A stretch of 64,000 nucleotides of DNA from Roseivirga spongicola. GTDB taxonomy: Bacteria; Bacteroidota; Bacteroidia; Cytophagales; Cyclobacteriaceae. The notes below the pieces were generated by a model. That model made no database searches, was not told where the DNA came from, and saw only the letters and a list, made by a program, of their open reading frames with translations. The translations under genes and the position numbers were made by a program. Below are positions 9,209 through 18,190 of the stretch, in pieces. The DNA is taken from assembly GCF_001592965.1 (NCBI RefSeq), contig NZ_LRPC01000001.1, positions 744,001-808,000 on the forward strand. The letters run 5' to 3'. Position 1 is the first letter of the stretch; each line of letters opens with the position of its first letter.

Positions 9209-9532
9209 TCAACGCTTTTTTCGTCTACTAAACAGCTTGCCCATTCTGCTTACGAACTGCTTTTCCCAGTTCCAGAAGAATGCAAACTGCCCAAATATAA
9301 ACCCATAAATGAGAATTAATATTTGATATAGAGGGAAAATCAAGACTACATATAATAGAAGTCCCCAAAAGCCGTGTACGTTCTCGAAACCTACTAAGTC
9401 GAAAACAATAGGTTTAATAAATAGTACTGTAGATCCGGTAAAAGCGAAAACAATGAGCACCATTACCGTTTGAAAAGCCGACTTCAATCCCCACTTCTCC
9501 TGCAATCTTTCCAGAAACTTCTGCTTAGCCAT
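9209..9532 (-). CDS. Two-helix membrane protein, probable DUF6787 family
   Basis: A 107-residue protein with two membrane spans (about residues 21-42 and 52-80), Lys/Arg-rich ends and the motif GFIFGQFAFFWNWEKQF. It resembles short Bacteroidota proteins of the DUF6787 type, as far as I can recall; function unknown. It stands 49 bases upstream of the Fur-family gene on the same strand, so the two may be co-transcribed. Confidence 0.6.
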   Translation of the reverse strand: MAKQKFLERLQEKWGLKSAFQTVMVLIVFAFTGSTVLFIKPIVFDLVGFENVHGFWGLLLYVVLIFPLYQILILIYGFIFGQFAFFWNWEKQFVSRMGKLFSRRKKR

Positions 9533-9669
9533 AATTTCGGTTTGGGCGGCAAATATATAAAAGCCAGTTAGTTATTCGGGAATGATATTCTAAAACCATC
9601 AAAAATTTAAGAATGGCTGCTGTAGGAGCACATTAATTCAATAAATTGTAGTGGAATCCTAAAACAACT

Positions 9670-10596
9670 ATGCAAGACTTAAGTAAGTACCAGCGAATGC
9701 TTGTGGCTCTAGACCTGAGCCAAATGGATGTATATCTTCTAAAATACGCCTCAATGGCAGCCAAAGTATTTGACATTGACACTGTTTACTTTGTAAACAT
9801 TGCCAGTTCATTAGAGCTACCCGAAGAGATTCAGGAGAAATATGCCGATGTATTTGCTCCTGTAGACGAAGCCATTGAAAAGGAAATGGAAGAAGAGATC
9901 AACGAGCACTTTGTTCTTCCACCTAACTGTGATACAAAAACAATTGTAACTACAGGCAAGGTAACAGAAGAGATACTCAAACTTGCAAAAGTAAAAGTGA
10001 TTGACTTGGCTCTTTTGGGTAGAAAGGCTGAACATGGAGGTTCTGGGCTCAACTCTAAAAAAATCGCCAAATCTATCAGTTCATCAGTAATCTTTGTTAC
10101 TGAAAACCCTCCATTGGAGTGGAATAAGATAATGGTCTCTATAGACTATTCCGACCACTCAAAAATGGCTTTCGAAATTGGTGCAGCCATTCAGAAAAAG
10201 TGTGGTGCTCAGCTCTTAAGTAACAATGTTTATAAAGTGCCTACAGGCTATTATAAGTCGGGCAAAACTTATGAAGAGTTTGCCGAAATAATGCTTGAAA
10301 ACACTAAGGAGGAGTGCGATCGATTCTTCAAGAAGATGGACTTAGAAGGCGTTGAGTATGACCATACTTTTGCTTTAGATGACGATCCTCATCCAGCGGA
10401 TAAAATCTATAAAACAGGAGCAGAAAAAGGGGTAGATCTTATAATGATTGGCTCTAAAGGTCGCTCTGGACCAGCCTCTGTACTAATTGGCTCCGTAGCT
10501 GAAAAGTTAGTAGAGGAAGGCAATGATATTCCCATAATGATAGTGAAAATGGGCAAAGAAAACATGAGTTTCTTAGACGCCCTTTTCAGAATCTAA
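9670..10596 (+). CDS. Tandem universal stress protein
   Basis: A 308-residue cytoplasmic protein with two UspA folds, about residues 8-145 and 150-295. The second repeat keeps the ATP-binding pattern MIGSKGRSGPASVLIGSVAE. The first has the weaker LLGRKAEHGGSGLNSKKIAK. Tandem USPs respond to starvation or redox stress, but the precise role of this one is unknown. It is convergent with the lipoprotein gene (10593), overlapping by four bases. Confidence 0.85.
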   Translation: MQDLSKYQRMLVALDLSQMDVYLLKYASMAAKVFDIDTVYFVNIASSLELPEEIQEKYADVFAPVDEAIEKEMEEEINEHFVLPPNCDTKTIVTTGKVTEEILKLAKVKVIDLALLGRKAEHGGSGLNSKKIAKSISSSVIFVTENPPLEWNKIMVSIDYSDHSKMAFEIGAAIQKKCGAQLLSNNVYKVPTGYYKSGKTYEEFAEIMLENTKEECDRFFKKMDLEGVEYDHTFALDDDPHPADKIYKTGAEKGVDLIMIGSKGRSGPASVLIGSVAEKLVEEGNDIPIMIVKMGKENMSFLDALFRI

Positions 10597-11165
10597 TAAG
10601 TGATAACCGCCTGAATGTGAATCTTCATAGGTTCCTTCAGGCGCATATCCTCATCTCCGGTAACATCAAACCCCACAATGTGCTTGCCTTCGGCATCGAA
10701 GAAAAGTTTTAGGGTTCTGTAGTTAGAATATATTTCGTTTTCCTCTTGAGTTTGAATATTAATCTGACTCAACTTGTCCTGATTATAAATCACTTCAAAA
10801 GTCTGAACGAAGCTCTTTTTAGCTCTAGCACTAAAAATCTTGGTGCGTACTCCTTCAAGTGGAGTCAACTCCTCCTCTCTATAAGCATCTCTTAGGCCAG
10901 GCTGAGCTATATTGGCTTCATAAAACAAACTAAACTGAGATTCCCATTCGTCCTTAGTTTGAGGGTGAATCTCAAGGAGGTCTGTATTGCCATTAGACTC
11001 TACCGTCTTCTCTAAGCCTGCATTCTCATCAATTAAATACTGAATTTCAGCCTCTAAGAGCTCTTCAATGTTAAAGTAAGAGAGTTCTTCAATGTTGTTC
11101 TCGGGTCTGATATTACACCCGAGTAATAGCAGTGTACTTAGTGAAAATAAAAGGAAATGCTTCAT
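10593..11165 (-). CDS. Hypothetical lipoprotein co-transcribed with gpmI
   Basis: A 190-residue protein with signal peptide MKHFLLFSLSTLLLLGC (Cys17 lipobox), a mostly helical acidic N-terminal half and a beta-rich C-terminal half. The ATG overlaps the gpmI stop as ATGA, so it is translationally coupled to gpmI. No family is recognised. Its start and lipobox are unambiguous; its function is not. Confidence 0.7.
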   Translation of the reverse strand: MKHFLLFSLSTLLLLGCNIRPENNIEELSYFNIEELLEAEIQYLIDENAGLEKTVESNGNTDLLEIHPQTKDEWESQFSLFYEANIAQPGLRDAYREEELTPLEGVRTKIFSARAKKSFVQTFEVIYNQDKLSQINIQTQEENEIYSNYRTLKLFFDAEGKHIVGFDVTGDEDMRLKEPMKIHIQAVITY

Positions 11166-12679
11166 ATTAATGTATCACCTGTCATTTCGGAAGGCACTTC
11201 TACACCCATTAATTTGAGAATAGTTGGTGCTAAATCTCCCAGCTTACCGTCTTTTAATTCAAGCTTTAAGTCATTATCAACCAAAATACAAGGGACAAGG
11301 TTCGTGGTATGAGCCGTATTTGGCGAGCCATCAGCATTAACCATGATGTCTGAGTTTCCATGGTCTGCAATTACAATGGTGGTGTAATCACTAGCCAAAG
11401 CAGCTTCCAAAACTTCTCCTGCACAAGTGTCTACAGTTTCACAGGCCTTTACTGCGGCATCGAAATCGCCTGTATGCCCTACCATATCGGCATTTGCAAA
11501 GTTTAAGCAAATGAAGTCAGAAGATTTTGCATTCAATTCAGGAATGATGGCCTCCTTTATATCGTTAGCACTCATTTCTGGTTGAAGATCATAAGTAGCT
11601 ACTTTGGGAGAAGGACATAAAATTCTTTTCTCGCCTTCAAACTCAGTCTCTCTTCCTCCACTAAAAAAGAAGGTAACGTGTGGGTATTTTTCCGTTTCAG
11701 CAATTCTGATCTGCTTTTTACCAGCTCTTTCAAGGACTTCACCCAAAGTGTTATTCAAATTATCCTTGCCAAAAATGACATCTACCCCTTTAAAGGAATC
11801 ATCATAATTGGTCATGGTGACATATTTCAGACTAAGCTTTGTCATGCCTTGGTCTGCAAAGTCTACCTGTGTGAGGGCTTGAGTTATTTGTCTTCCACGA
11901 TCCGTTCTAAAATTGAAGCAGATCACTACATCTCCTTCGGCAATTTTAGCAACTGGACTTCCATTTTCAACCTGAATGATTGGTTTAATAAACTCGTCTG
12001 TAACCCCTGCTGTATATGAGTCTTCAATAGACTGAAGAATGTTTTCAGAAGGTTGACCGACACCATTTACCATGGCATCATAAGCTAGTTTTACACGCTC
12101 CCAACGATTGTCCCGATCCATGGCATAGTACCTACCTACCACAGAAGCAACTTGCCCGGTGGTGTTTTTACAATGCTCAACAACATCGTTCATATAGGCT
12201 TTTCCTCCCTTCGGATCAGTATCTCTTCCGTCAGTAAAAGCATGAACAAACACCTCTTTGAGGTCATTTTCGGCACATATACTTAAAAGACCTTTTAGGT
12301 GGTTAACATGCGAGTGAACACCACCATCTGAAACCAAACCGATAAGGTGTACTTTCTTTCCGTTGGCTTTTGCATAGGTTAAAGTGGACCTCAAAGTCTC
12401 ATTTTCAGCCAAGGTGCCATCTTCTACGGCTTTATTGATTTTTACCAAGTCTTGGTAAACCACTCTTCCAGCACCAATATTCATATGGCCAACTTCAGAG
12501 TTTCCCATCTGACCTTCGGGCAAACCAACAGCTAGTCCAGAAGCTTCTAACCTACTATGTGAGTAAGTTTCAAATAGTTTATCCATCACTGGTGTGTTGG
12601 CATGGTCTATAGCCGAAACCTTTTTGTCTAAGGCTAGTCCCCAGCCATCCAGAATCATCAATAAAACGCGTTTCTCCAT
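11162..12679 (-). CDS. gpmI: 2,3-bisphosphoglycerate-independent phosphoglycerate mutase
   Basis: A 505-residue glycolytic enzyme interconverting 3- and 2-phosphoglycerate through a phosphoserine. Visible are metal ligand Asp11 in LMILDGWGLA, nucleophile Ser61 in GQMGNSEVGHMNIGAGR, phosphatase-domain metal motifs (HAFTDGRDTDPKGG near residue 146) and C-terminal ADMVGHTGDFDAA and VIADHGNSDIM. All expected Mn2+ sites are present and length is normal. The start is followed at once by the conserved N-terminus. The lipoprotein gene downstream is coupled by an ATGA overlap. Confidence 0.97.
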   Translation of the reverse strand: MEKRVLLMILDGWGLALDKKVSAIDHANTPVMDKLFETYSHSRLEASGLAVGLPEGQMGNSEVGHMNIGAGRVVYQDLVKINKAVEDGTLAENETLRSTLTYAKANGKKVHLIGLVSDGGVHSHVNHLKGLLSICAENDLKEVFVHAFTDGRDTDPKGGKAYMNDVVEHCKNTTGQVASVVGRYYAMDRDNRWERVKLAYDAMVNGVGQPSENILQSIEDSYTAGVTDEFIKPIIQVENGSPVAKIAEGDVVICFNFRTDRGRQITQALTQVDFADQGMTKLSLKYVTMTNYDDSFKGVDVIFGKDNLNNTLGEVLERAGKKQIRIAETEKYPHVTFFFSGGRETEFEGEKRILCPSPKVATYDLQPEMSANDIKEAIIPELNAKSSDFICLNFANADMVGHTGDFDAAVKACETVDTCAGEVLEAALASDYTTIVIADHGNSDIMVNADGSPNTAHTTNLVPCILVDNDLKLELKDGKLGDLAPTILKLMGVEVPSEMTGDTLI

Positions 12680-12805
12680 AAGGGCAAATATAAAAATTCA
12701 AGGGGGTTTGTAAGAGAACATTCATTCTATTAATTTGATCGAATCATTGAACCCTCCGTGGAATAATTGGCATTATTTTCGTTATACGGAAGCAAGTTCT
12801 AAATC

Positions 12806-13222
12806 ATGAAGACCTATCTGAAATACACAGTATTAGTACTGACTCTGTTTCTTTCTCTTTCTGCCTTTGCTCAGAAAAAAGAGGACGATAACGTAATTAT
12901 CGTTAAAGTTGAAGAGTCGCTAAAGGCTAGTAGCTCCAAAGAACTTATCAAATACCTTCACAGTAAGGTTGAAATTAAACTTGATGGAGAACGGAAAGAG
13001 TATAGTTCAAACCAAGCGGAAATCATGTTGAAGCAGTTTTTTCAGCAGTATCCATCAACAGGCTTTGAGTTCAATCATGACGGTACTAGCACGGCTGGTG
13101 GAATCATCTATGCTATTGGTACCTACGCATCTTCTAGCGGAAATCACAGAGTGGTTATTCGTGCAAAAAAATTCAGCAACGTATTTAAAGTATATCGATT
13201 GGAGTTCACTAAAGAACGATAA
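12806..13222 (+). CDS. Secreted DUF4783-family protein
   Basis: A 138-residue protein with signal peptide MKTYLKYTVLVLTLFLSLSAFAQ, then a small alpha+beta domain of NTF2/cystatin-like look (SSKELIKYLHSKVEIKLDGE, then VIRAKKFSNVFKVYRLEF). It resembles the DUF4783 family found in Bacteroidota just before nadC, as it is here (24-base gap). The role is unknown; periplasmic location is inferred from the signal peptide. Confidence 0.75.
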   Translation: MKTYLKYTVLVLTLFLSLSAFAQKKEDDNVIIVKVEESLKASSSKELIKYLHSKVEIKLDGERKEYSSNQAEIMLKQFFQQYPSTGFEFNHDGTSTAGGIIYAIGTYASSSGNHRVVIRAKKFSNVFKVYRLEFTKER

Positions 13223-13234
13223 TTCGGTTTTAGC

Positions 13235-13242
13235 TACATTTG
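13235..13242 (+). promoter_or_regulatory. TAnnTTTG promoter box before nadC
   Basis: TACATTTG matches the Bacteroidota -7 consensus TAnnTTTG and ends four bases before the nadC ATG, which would give a nearly leaderless transcript. I do not see a convincing -33 TTG at the usual distance, so this may be a weak or fortuitous match. Confidence 0.35.
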
Positions 13243-13246
13243 TGAT

Positions 13247-14104
13247 ATGAGACCACCTTATGTCACTAGCGAATTACTCAACGATTTTATAGACAGAGCT
13301 TTTCAGGAAGATTTGGGTGATGGAGATCATTCAACTTTAGCGAGCATACCTGCAGATGCAGAGAAATCTGCCTACCTTTTAATGAAAGAGTCGGGTGTAA
13401 TTGCCGGTATGGATTTAGCCCCATTGATTTTCCATAAACTTGACCCTAACATGACCATTGAGCCCTTGGCGAAAGATGGGGAAGAAGTAAAAAAGGGAGA
13501 TATAATACTTAGGCTTAAAGGAAAAGTTAGGGCAATACTATCTGGAGAGAGGTTATTATTAAACTGCATGCAGAGAATGAGTGGTATTGCCACGAAAACA
13601 GCCTACCTGAATACTCTGATTAAAGGAACTTCTGCCCGACTTTTGGATACCAGAAAAACGACTCCAAACATGCGCATGCTAGAAAAATGGGCAGTAATTA
13701 TAGGAGGTGGGGTAAACCATAGATATGGGCTTTATGATATGGTTATGCTAAAAGATAACCATGTAGATTTTGCTGGTGGAATAGAAAAGGCTGTTTATTC
13801 TACTCGGGAGTATTTAAAGGCAAAAGGCTTAAAACTTAAAATTGAGGTAGAGACTAGAAACCTAGATGAAGTGCAGCAAGCCTTAGATGCTGGAGGAGTA
13901 GACAGAATTATGCTCGATAATATGAGCAATGAAGATATGCGTGCAGCGGTAGAACTAATAGCAAAACGTTCAGAGACAGAGGCTTCCGGTGGCATTACCG
14001 AAAAGACCATTCGTTCAGTTGCCGAAACCGGAGTAGACTATATTTCCGTTGGAGCACTTACCCATTCTATTAAAAGTTTGGATATAAGTTTAAAAGCAGA
14101 ATAG
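13247..14104 (+). CDS. nadC: Nicotinate-nucleotide pyrophosphorylase (carboxylating)
   Basis: A 285-residue enzyme that converts quinolinate and PRPP to nicotinate mononucleotide in de novo NAD synthesis. Signatures are ERLLLNCMQRMSGIAT, LDTRKTTPNMRMLEKWAV, GGGVNHRYGLYDMVMLKDNH and IEVETRNLDEVQQALDAGG, ending in the barrel motif EASGGITEKTIRSVAETGVD. Length and catalytic Arg, His and Lys positions are normal. No nadA or nadB is in the window. It sits after the DUF4783 gene. Confidence 0.96.
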   Translation: MRPPYVTSELLNDFIDRAFQEDLGDGDHSTLASIPADAEKSAYLLMKESGVIAGMDLAPLIFHKLDPNMTIEPLAKDGEEVKKGDIILRLKGKVRAILSGERLLLNCMQRMSGIATKTAYLNTLIKGTSARLLDTRKTTPNMRMLEKWAVIIGGGVNHRYGLYDMVMLKDNHVDFAGGIEKAVYSTREYLKAKGLKLKIEVETRNLDEVQQALDAGGVDRIMLDNMSNEDMRAAVELIAKRSETEASGGITEKTIRSVAETGVDYISVGALTHSIKSLDISLKAE

Positions 14105-14107
14105 TAA

Positions 14108-14200
14108 TTGACTAAGCCAAAACGCAATTTTTTAGTTCTATTGATTGAAGCCTTAGTTTTGATCATTATGTTTGTGTTCCTTTTTAGACACTGTGCATAA
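14108..14200 (+). CDS. Possible 30-residue single-helix membrane protein (TTG start)
   Basis: Between nadC and the YcxB-like gene there is a 30-codon frame that starts TTG and reads a short basic N-terminus (TKPKRN), one hydrophobic helix (about residues 7-24) and a FRHCA end. It lies in the nadC frame just after a double stop (TAG TAA). The composition is that of a genuine one-pass small protein and the stop overlaps the next gene's ribosome site. No clear Shine-Dalgarno precedes it and no ATG is available, so it remains tentative. Confidence 0.35.
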   Translation: MTKPKRNFLVLLIEALVLIIMFVFLFRHCA

Positions 14201-14211
14201 GGAGCATAAAA

Positions 14212-14688
14212 ATGATAGTTAAAACCAAGAAGTACGCTCTAGATAAAAAGGCCTATATGAAGGCAGGCCTTAAAAATGTTTTCATCGACCAATGGTGGGT
14301 TATACTCATTGCCTTGGCTATTTCTGCCATGACATTCGTAGTGCCTTCAAACTGGTGGTGGATTGGTGCCCTCATAGCTTTTACACTTTATGTGCTTTTT
14401 TGGGTAATTCAGTTTGCTGGTGTAACCCAACTAGAGCAGAGTAAAATGCTCTTTGACAAACTTAGTTACGAAATAGATAGCCGACAGATTCTGATAAAAC
14501 TGAACTCTAAGCAAGGTATGCCTATGAAGTGGGATCAGGTGAAAAGGGCTTGGGCCGATAAGAAGCAATTTGTGCTGGTTATTAATAAGGCTCAAATGAT
14601 GATGTTTCCTTACACGGTATTTAAGACTCAGAACGAGGTAAAGTTCATTGAGACCATTTTGAAACGTAAGGGGCTTATAAAAGAATAA
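14212..14688 (+). CDS. YcxB-like membrane protein
   Basis: A 158-residue protein with two close membrane spans (about residues 28-45 and 48-70) and a cytoplasmic C-terminal beta domain (about 100-155) that resembles the YcxB-like C-terminal/PH-like fold: MKWDQVKRAWADKKQFVLVI, then MFPYTVFKTQNEVKFIETIL. A ribosome site, AAGGAGC, precedes the ATG. It is followed by a strong terminator, so it closes the DUF4783-nadC transcription unit. Function unknown. Confidence 0.7.
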   Translation: MIVKTKKYALDKKAYMKAGLKNVFIDQWWVILIALAISAMTFVVPSNWWWIGALIAFTLYVLFWVIQFAGVTQLEQSKMLFDKLSYEIDSRQILIKLNSKQGMPMKWDQVKRAWADKKQFVLVINKAQMMMFPYTVFKTQNEVKFIETILKRKGLIKE

Positions 14689-14709
14689 TTTCAACCTAGT
14701 TGAAGAGAG

Positions 14710-14737
14710 AGCACAGCCACAGGTTGTGCTTTTTTTA
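14710..14737 (+). terminator. Rho-independent terminator after the nadC unit
   Basis: AGCACAGCC and GGTTGTGCT form a 9-bp stem (one G-T pair) around an ACA loop, followed by seven T residues. Confidence 0.9.
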
Positions 14738-14786
14738 TTAAAGCTCTAGTCTCGGAGGCAGTTGTTCTAAACACTAACTTGAATCA

Positions 14787-15656
14787 GTGAATTCTCGCTA
14801 TTACATAGAAGGGCTTATAGCAGTCTTTATTTTCGGAATAACTCCAATATTTATCAAGGAAGTAGCAGCCAATGCCTTCACCATAGGCGTGGTTCGTTTG
14901 TCTATTGGTATGGTTTTTCTATATCTATTAGCCGGACCTTCAAAAATCAGCAAACTAAGAAAAAGCGAATGGAGGGCACTAGTCTGGATAGGTCTACTCT
15001 TTGGAGTGCACTGGGTTACTTACTTTATAAGCGTAAAGCTCTCCACTCCTTCAATGGCCATACTAAGCGTTTCTTCTTTTGGCTTACATATGATATACCT
15101 AAACTGGATCATTAAAGGAGTTAAACCAAAACCTGTAGATCTAATAGCTGTATTTATTGCCGTGGTAGGCATCTACCTAATTGTTCCAGACTTCAATTTA
15201 AAGAACGATGTAACTGCAGGCATTCTGGTGGGTTTGGCTAGTGGCTTAGTATTTGCCATTCTACCTTTCGTTCAGCAACGCCACCAACACATAGACTCTA
15301 TGACTCGTGCTTTTGGTCAGTATGCGTTTGCCATGCTCGTATTTCTAGTTTTCACCCCTGAAACAAATTGGGAACTCTCCCAGCTCGATTGGATTTACCT
15401 AGCCATACTCGGAGTAATTTGTACTGTTGTAGCCCATACACTTTGGTTAAGAGCTACAACAATGCTTCCACCAACCAATTCTAGCCTGATATTCTACCTT
15501 GGTTCGCCAATAGCTATGCTTACTAGTTACATTTTTCTAAACGAAACCATGAACACTAATAAAGTAATAGGTGCCTGCTTAATTATTTCAGCAAACATCT
15601 TTGGCGTTCTAATGCGGAGAAGAACCAGCTATAAAACTTCCTCAGAAGGAAATTGA
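14787..15656 (+). CDS. EamA/DMT-family transporter
   Basis: A 289-residue inner-membrane protein with ten hydrophobic helices in two five-helix EamA repeats (about residues 5-130 and 145-280). Helix motifs such as FGITPIFIKEVAANAFTIG and GSPIAMLTSYIFLNETM are typical of drug/metabolite exporters. The substrate cannot be predicted. The start is GTG (GTGAATTCT); no in-frame ATG precedes the first helix. It has its own unit between a terminator and a convergent gene. Confidence 0.85.
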   Translation: MNSRYYIEGLIAVFIFGITPIFIKEVAANAFTIGVVRLSIGMVFLYLLAGPSKISKLRKSEWRALVWIGLLFGVHWVTYFISVKLSTPSMAILSVSSFGLHMIYLNWIIKGVKPKPVDLIAVFIAVVGIYLIVPDFNLKNDVTAGILVGLASGLVFAILPFVQQRHQHIDSMTRAFGQYAFAMLVFLVFTPETNWELSQLDWIYLAILGVICTVVAHTLWLRATTMLPPTNSSLIFYLGSPIAMLTSYIFLNETMNTNKVIGACLIISANIFGVLMRRRTSYKTSSEGN

Positions 15657-15729
15657 GCTAGATAAATTTCAGGATCAAAACCATATAAGGTTCTTTATCA
15701 GTTCGAGATATTGAATGCAAGAAAGAGGT

Positions 15730-16596
15730 CTACTTCTCAACCACCTCCATCACCAACCTAAAGCCAGTGTAGGCTGTTGGCTTTGCAAACTCTTGCCTTG
15801 AACTGATCATTGCCCAATAAGGAGTCTGGAGATAACTTCCTCCTTTAGCCACAGTTGAGTTTCGCCCTTCGACATAAAGTGAAGTAGTCATCTCACTCAC
15901 GTTGCCACTCATATTATACAGGCCATAGCGATTTGGTATAAATTGATTTACTGGAGTGGAATAGCTAGTAGGTCGTACACTCTTCATCTGTTCTTGAGCA
16001 AGACTAAATTTAATTGAACCATCGTCTTGAACTTGGCTGATTATGTTTGTGTCGCTCACTCTTAAAATATTGGCGAGAATATCTCCTTTAGAGTTTCTAA
16101 TATAGGGTCCTCCCCAAGGGAACGGAGCAATATCATTACCTGCGCGCGCTGCCCATTCCCATTCTTGCTCAGTTGGCAACCTGAAAATGACTTCTTCAAA
16201 CTCACGTTTCGGTTGATTATTATATTCTACGGTAAGCCACTCGGCAAAGGCTTTCGCATCGCTTAAGTCTACACCAACAATAGGATAATTGTCGAAACTA
16301 GGGTGTTTATAGTAATACTCCATATTGGGCTGATCCCATCCATCTTGGAAACTCCAGACTTTAGTTTTTGGTGAATGATCTGCAGACTCTTCTCCTGTAC
16401 CCATATAAAAGGCTCGATAGTCTTTAACCGTGGTTTCAAACTTTGCCATATAAAACCCATTTTCTCCAGCTTGACTAGGAATATATGCCCAGTGTTTCTC
16501 GGAAAGTATGTCAGGAATTTTAGGAGCCTTCCTTTGAGCGAAGGATGATGTTGAGAATAGCAGTATTGCCAGTAAAAGTGTGTTAGCTTTGTTCAT
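15730..16596 (-). CDS. Secreted SUMF1/formylglycine-generating-enzyme-fold protein
   Basis: A 288-residue protein with signal peptide ending in TSSFAQ and a C-type-lectin-like FGE-sulfatase domain over most of its length. Motifs are FRLPTEQEWEWAARAG, NRYGLYNMSGNVSEMTTS, AKGGSYLQTP and a C-terminal TGFRLVMEV. The family includes GldK/GldJ of gliding motility and enzymes such as EgtB. The Cys pair of true sulfatase-activating enzymes is not evident, so a structural or GldJ-like role is as likely as catalysis. It is divergent from the gene at 16618 with only 21 bases between the two starts. Confidence 0.8.
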   Translation of the reverse strand: MNKANTLLLAILLFSTSSFAQRKAPKIPDILSEKHWAYIPSQAGENGFYMAKFETTVKDYRAFYMGTGEESADHSPKTKVWSFQDGWDQPNMEYYYKHPSFDNYPIVGVDLSDAKAFAEWLTVEYNNQPKREFEEVIFRLPTEQEWEWAARAGNDIAPFPWGGPYIRNSKGDILANILRVSDTNIISQVQDDGSIKFSLAQEQMKSVRPTSYSTPVNQFIPNRYGLYNMSGNVSEMTTSLYVEGRNSTVAKGGSYLQTPYWAMISSRQEFAKPTAYTGFRLVMEVVEK

Positions 16597-16617
16597 TGTT
16601 TTAAGTTAGAGTTTAAG

Positions 16618-17046
16618 ATGAACAAAAAACGAATCAAATACTTCTTTCTTGCTTCGGTGCTAATCCAAATGTTTGTGATTACATCACTAGCAACGGGTTC
16701 ACCATTGCTTACAATGTCAGTAGTAGAAGGAGGGAGTTTACCGTGGGGTAATCTTATGACAGCTCTGATGTTCATTCTATTTCCGCTGAATTTCCTCATC
16801 ATTAGAAGCACCAGAAAGGTTCACCCTATTCCTCTCAAAGTATTTAGAATCTGTGTTTTGATCAGCCTTGTGTTGGGTGTTTTGTGGATTCCTATGACCT
16901 ATGCTCTTTCGGGCAATTGGTCAGCAACATTTCATGGAGAAGACACCAAGTCCAAAATATGGTGGGCATACACTTATGCCACACCAATTCTGCCATTTGC
17001 CGGCTACTTTTTAATGCGTATTCTGTCCATCTTCTTTAAGCCTTGA
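16618..17046 (+). CDS. Four-helix membrane protein, unknown
   Basis: A 142-residue protein with four hydrophobic segments (about residues 7-27, 38-58, 73-95 and 118-138) and no family I recognise. Its start is 21 bases from the divergent SUMF1-like gene and its end overlaps the convergent gene by 11 bases. The reading frame is clearly membrane-protein coding, but its role is unknown. Confidence 0.55.
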   Translation: MNKKRIKYFFLASVLIQMFVITSLATGSPLLTMSVVEGGSLPWGNLMTALMFILFPLNFLIIRSTRKVHPIPLKVFRICVLISLVLGVLWIPMTYALSGNWSATFHGEDTKSKIWWAYTYATPILPFAGYFLMRILSIFFKP

Positions 17047-17683
17047 GCTCAGCTAAAATTGCTGTAGACTCATCAAGCCCTCCAAACTTTAATTTGGAAG
17101 TAAACCACTTTTGCAGCTTCGTTTTAGGTGTTGAAAGCCCTGCAGAAAGGTGTACTGCCACAAAGGCCAGAATCAGACAAAGGCTTCCATTCACGTACCA
17201 AAACTGATTCGGAATTTCACCAATATACCCTTGACCTAAAAGCACATATAAAAAGGCAAATACGAATGGTCCGGCTAAGGTGGCAACTCCCCAGAGAATC
17301 AACTTTATCTCGAGTATTTTAGCTTTTTTGAGTTGATGAATCTGCTTCTGCAATTCTGCCATCGGTAAATCATAATTCAATGATTTCACTCTGTAAATGA
17401 GGTTTAAATCGAAAATGATGGTGGCGATAAGGAAGGCATGAAATGCCACAGCTATTACAGTAAGAGGCCAAACTCCCCAAACGGCTACCATTAACCTACC
17501 GGAGAATGACATAAAGATGACGGCCAGAACAATCTCAAAAATTGGTTCATAAGTAAGTTTATGGAAGCGCTTTTTGGCTGAATCCAGAGCTTTCTCATAG
17601 GTTCTCTTTTTGTCTATCTCCAAAAGCTGATCGAGTTTCTGATCATAACCTTTCCAGAGTTGTAGTAATTCGTTGTTTTCCAT
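17036..17683 (-). CDS. Four-helix membrane partner of the ECF sigma factor
   Basis: A 215-residue protein with a cytoplasmic helical N-terminus (MENNELLQLWKGYDQKLDQL) and four membrane spans (about residues 48-65, 70-95, 127-150 and 162-180). It starts three bases after the sigma-factor stop, so they are one operon. Bacteroidota sigma factors are often followed by this type of protein; the cytoplasmic N-terminus could bind sigma, but it is not a recognisable zinc-type or FecR-type anti-sigma domain. The anti-sigma role is an inference from position only. Confidence 0.65.
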   Translation of the reverse strand: MENNELLQLWKGYDQKLDQLLEIDKKRTYEKALDSAKKRFHKLTYEPIFEIVLAVIFMSFSGRLMVAVWGVWPLTVIAVAFHAFLIATIIFDLNLIYRVKSLNYDLPMAELQKQIHQLKKAKILEIKLILWGVATLAGPFVFAFLYVLLGQGYIGEIPNQFWYVNGSLCLILAFVAVHLSAGLSTPKTKLQKWFTSKLKFGGLDESTAILAELKA

Positions 17684-17686
17684 GAC

Positions 17687-18190
17687 TTAGATATTTTGAC
17701 TTTTGAATTTCTGAGCTAATGATTTCTTGATTCTGCTGAGCTTAGTGGCCACATTGGTTTCTGAGAGGCCAACAATCTGAGCAATGCTGGCAATACTCTC
17801 TCCTTCCAACTGAAGAATAATCAGAGCCTTATTAACTGGCTCTAATTCCTGAATAAAGCCTTCCAATATTTTGAGTTGTTCATCTTTGCTATCAGTAGAA
17901 GCTGTTTGCAGACTGTGTATATTGCTGTCGTCCAGAGCAATTTCCTGCTCCTTTTTCTTTCCATGCTTCCGATAAAAACTCACCGCTGTGTTCAAAGCCA
18001 CCTTGTACATCCAGGTGCTCACCTTAAAATCAGGTTTGAATCCCGGATAAGAGTTCCACAGCTGAAAGATGATTTCCTGCACCAGATCTTCCCTGTCTTT
18101 TGCATAGCGGCAGTAGTTAAAGCTGACCTTGTAAATCAGTCTTTCGTGCTGCTTGATGAGTTCTAAGAAATCTTCTTCTCTTGCTTTCAA
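17687..18190 (-). CDS. ECF-type RNA polymerase sigma factor
   Basis: A 167-residue sigma-70 family protein. Region 2 is at about residues 12-80 (KDREDLVQEIIFQLWNSYPG, then FKVSTWMYKVALNTAVSFYR) and region 4 at about 110-160 (SIASIAQIVGLSETNVATKL), joined by an acidic linker. It is probably controlled by the membrane protein encoded immediately downstream. A possible autoregulated promoter lies in the AT-rich 18191-18290 stretch, but I cannot define it. Confidence 0.92.
   Translation of the reverse strand: MKAREEDFLELIKQHERLIYKVSFNYCRYAKDREDLVQEIIFQLWNSYPGFKPDFKVSTWMYKVALNTAVSFYRKHGKKKEQEIALDDSNIHSLQTASTDSKDEQLKILEGFIQELEPVNKALIILQLEGESIASIAQIVGLSETNVATKLSRIKKSLAQKFKSQNI

Noticed and set aside
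11678-12019. A 113-codon frame opposite gpmI
   Set aside because: Shadow of gpmI, which is conserved over this whole stretch.
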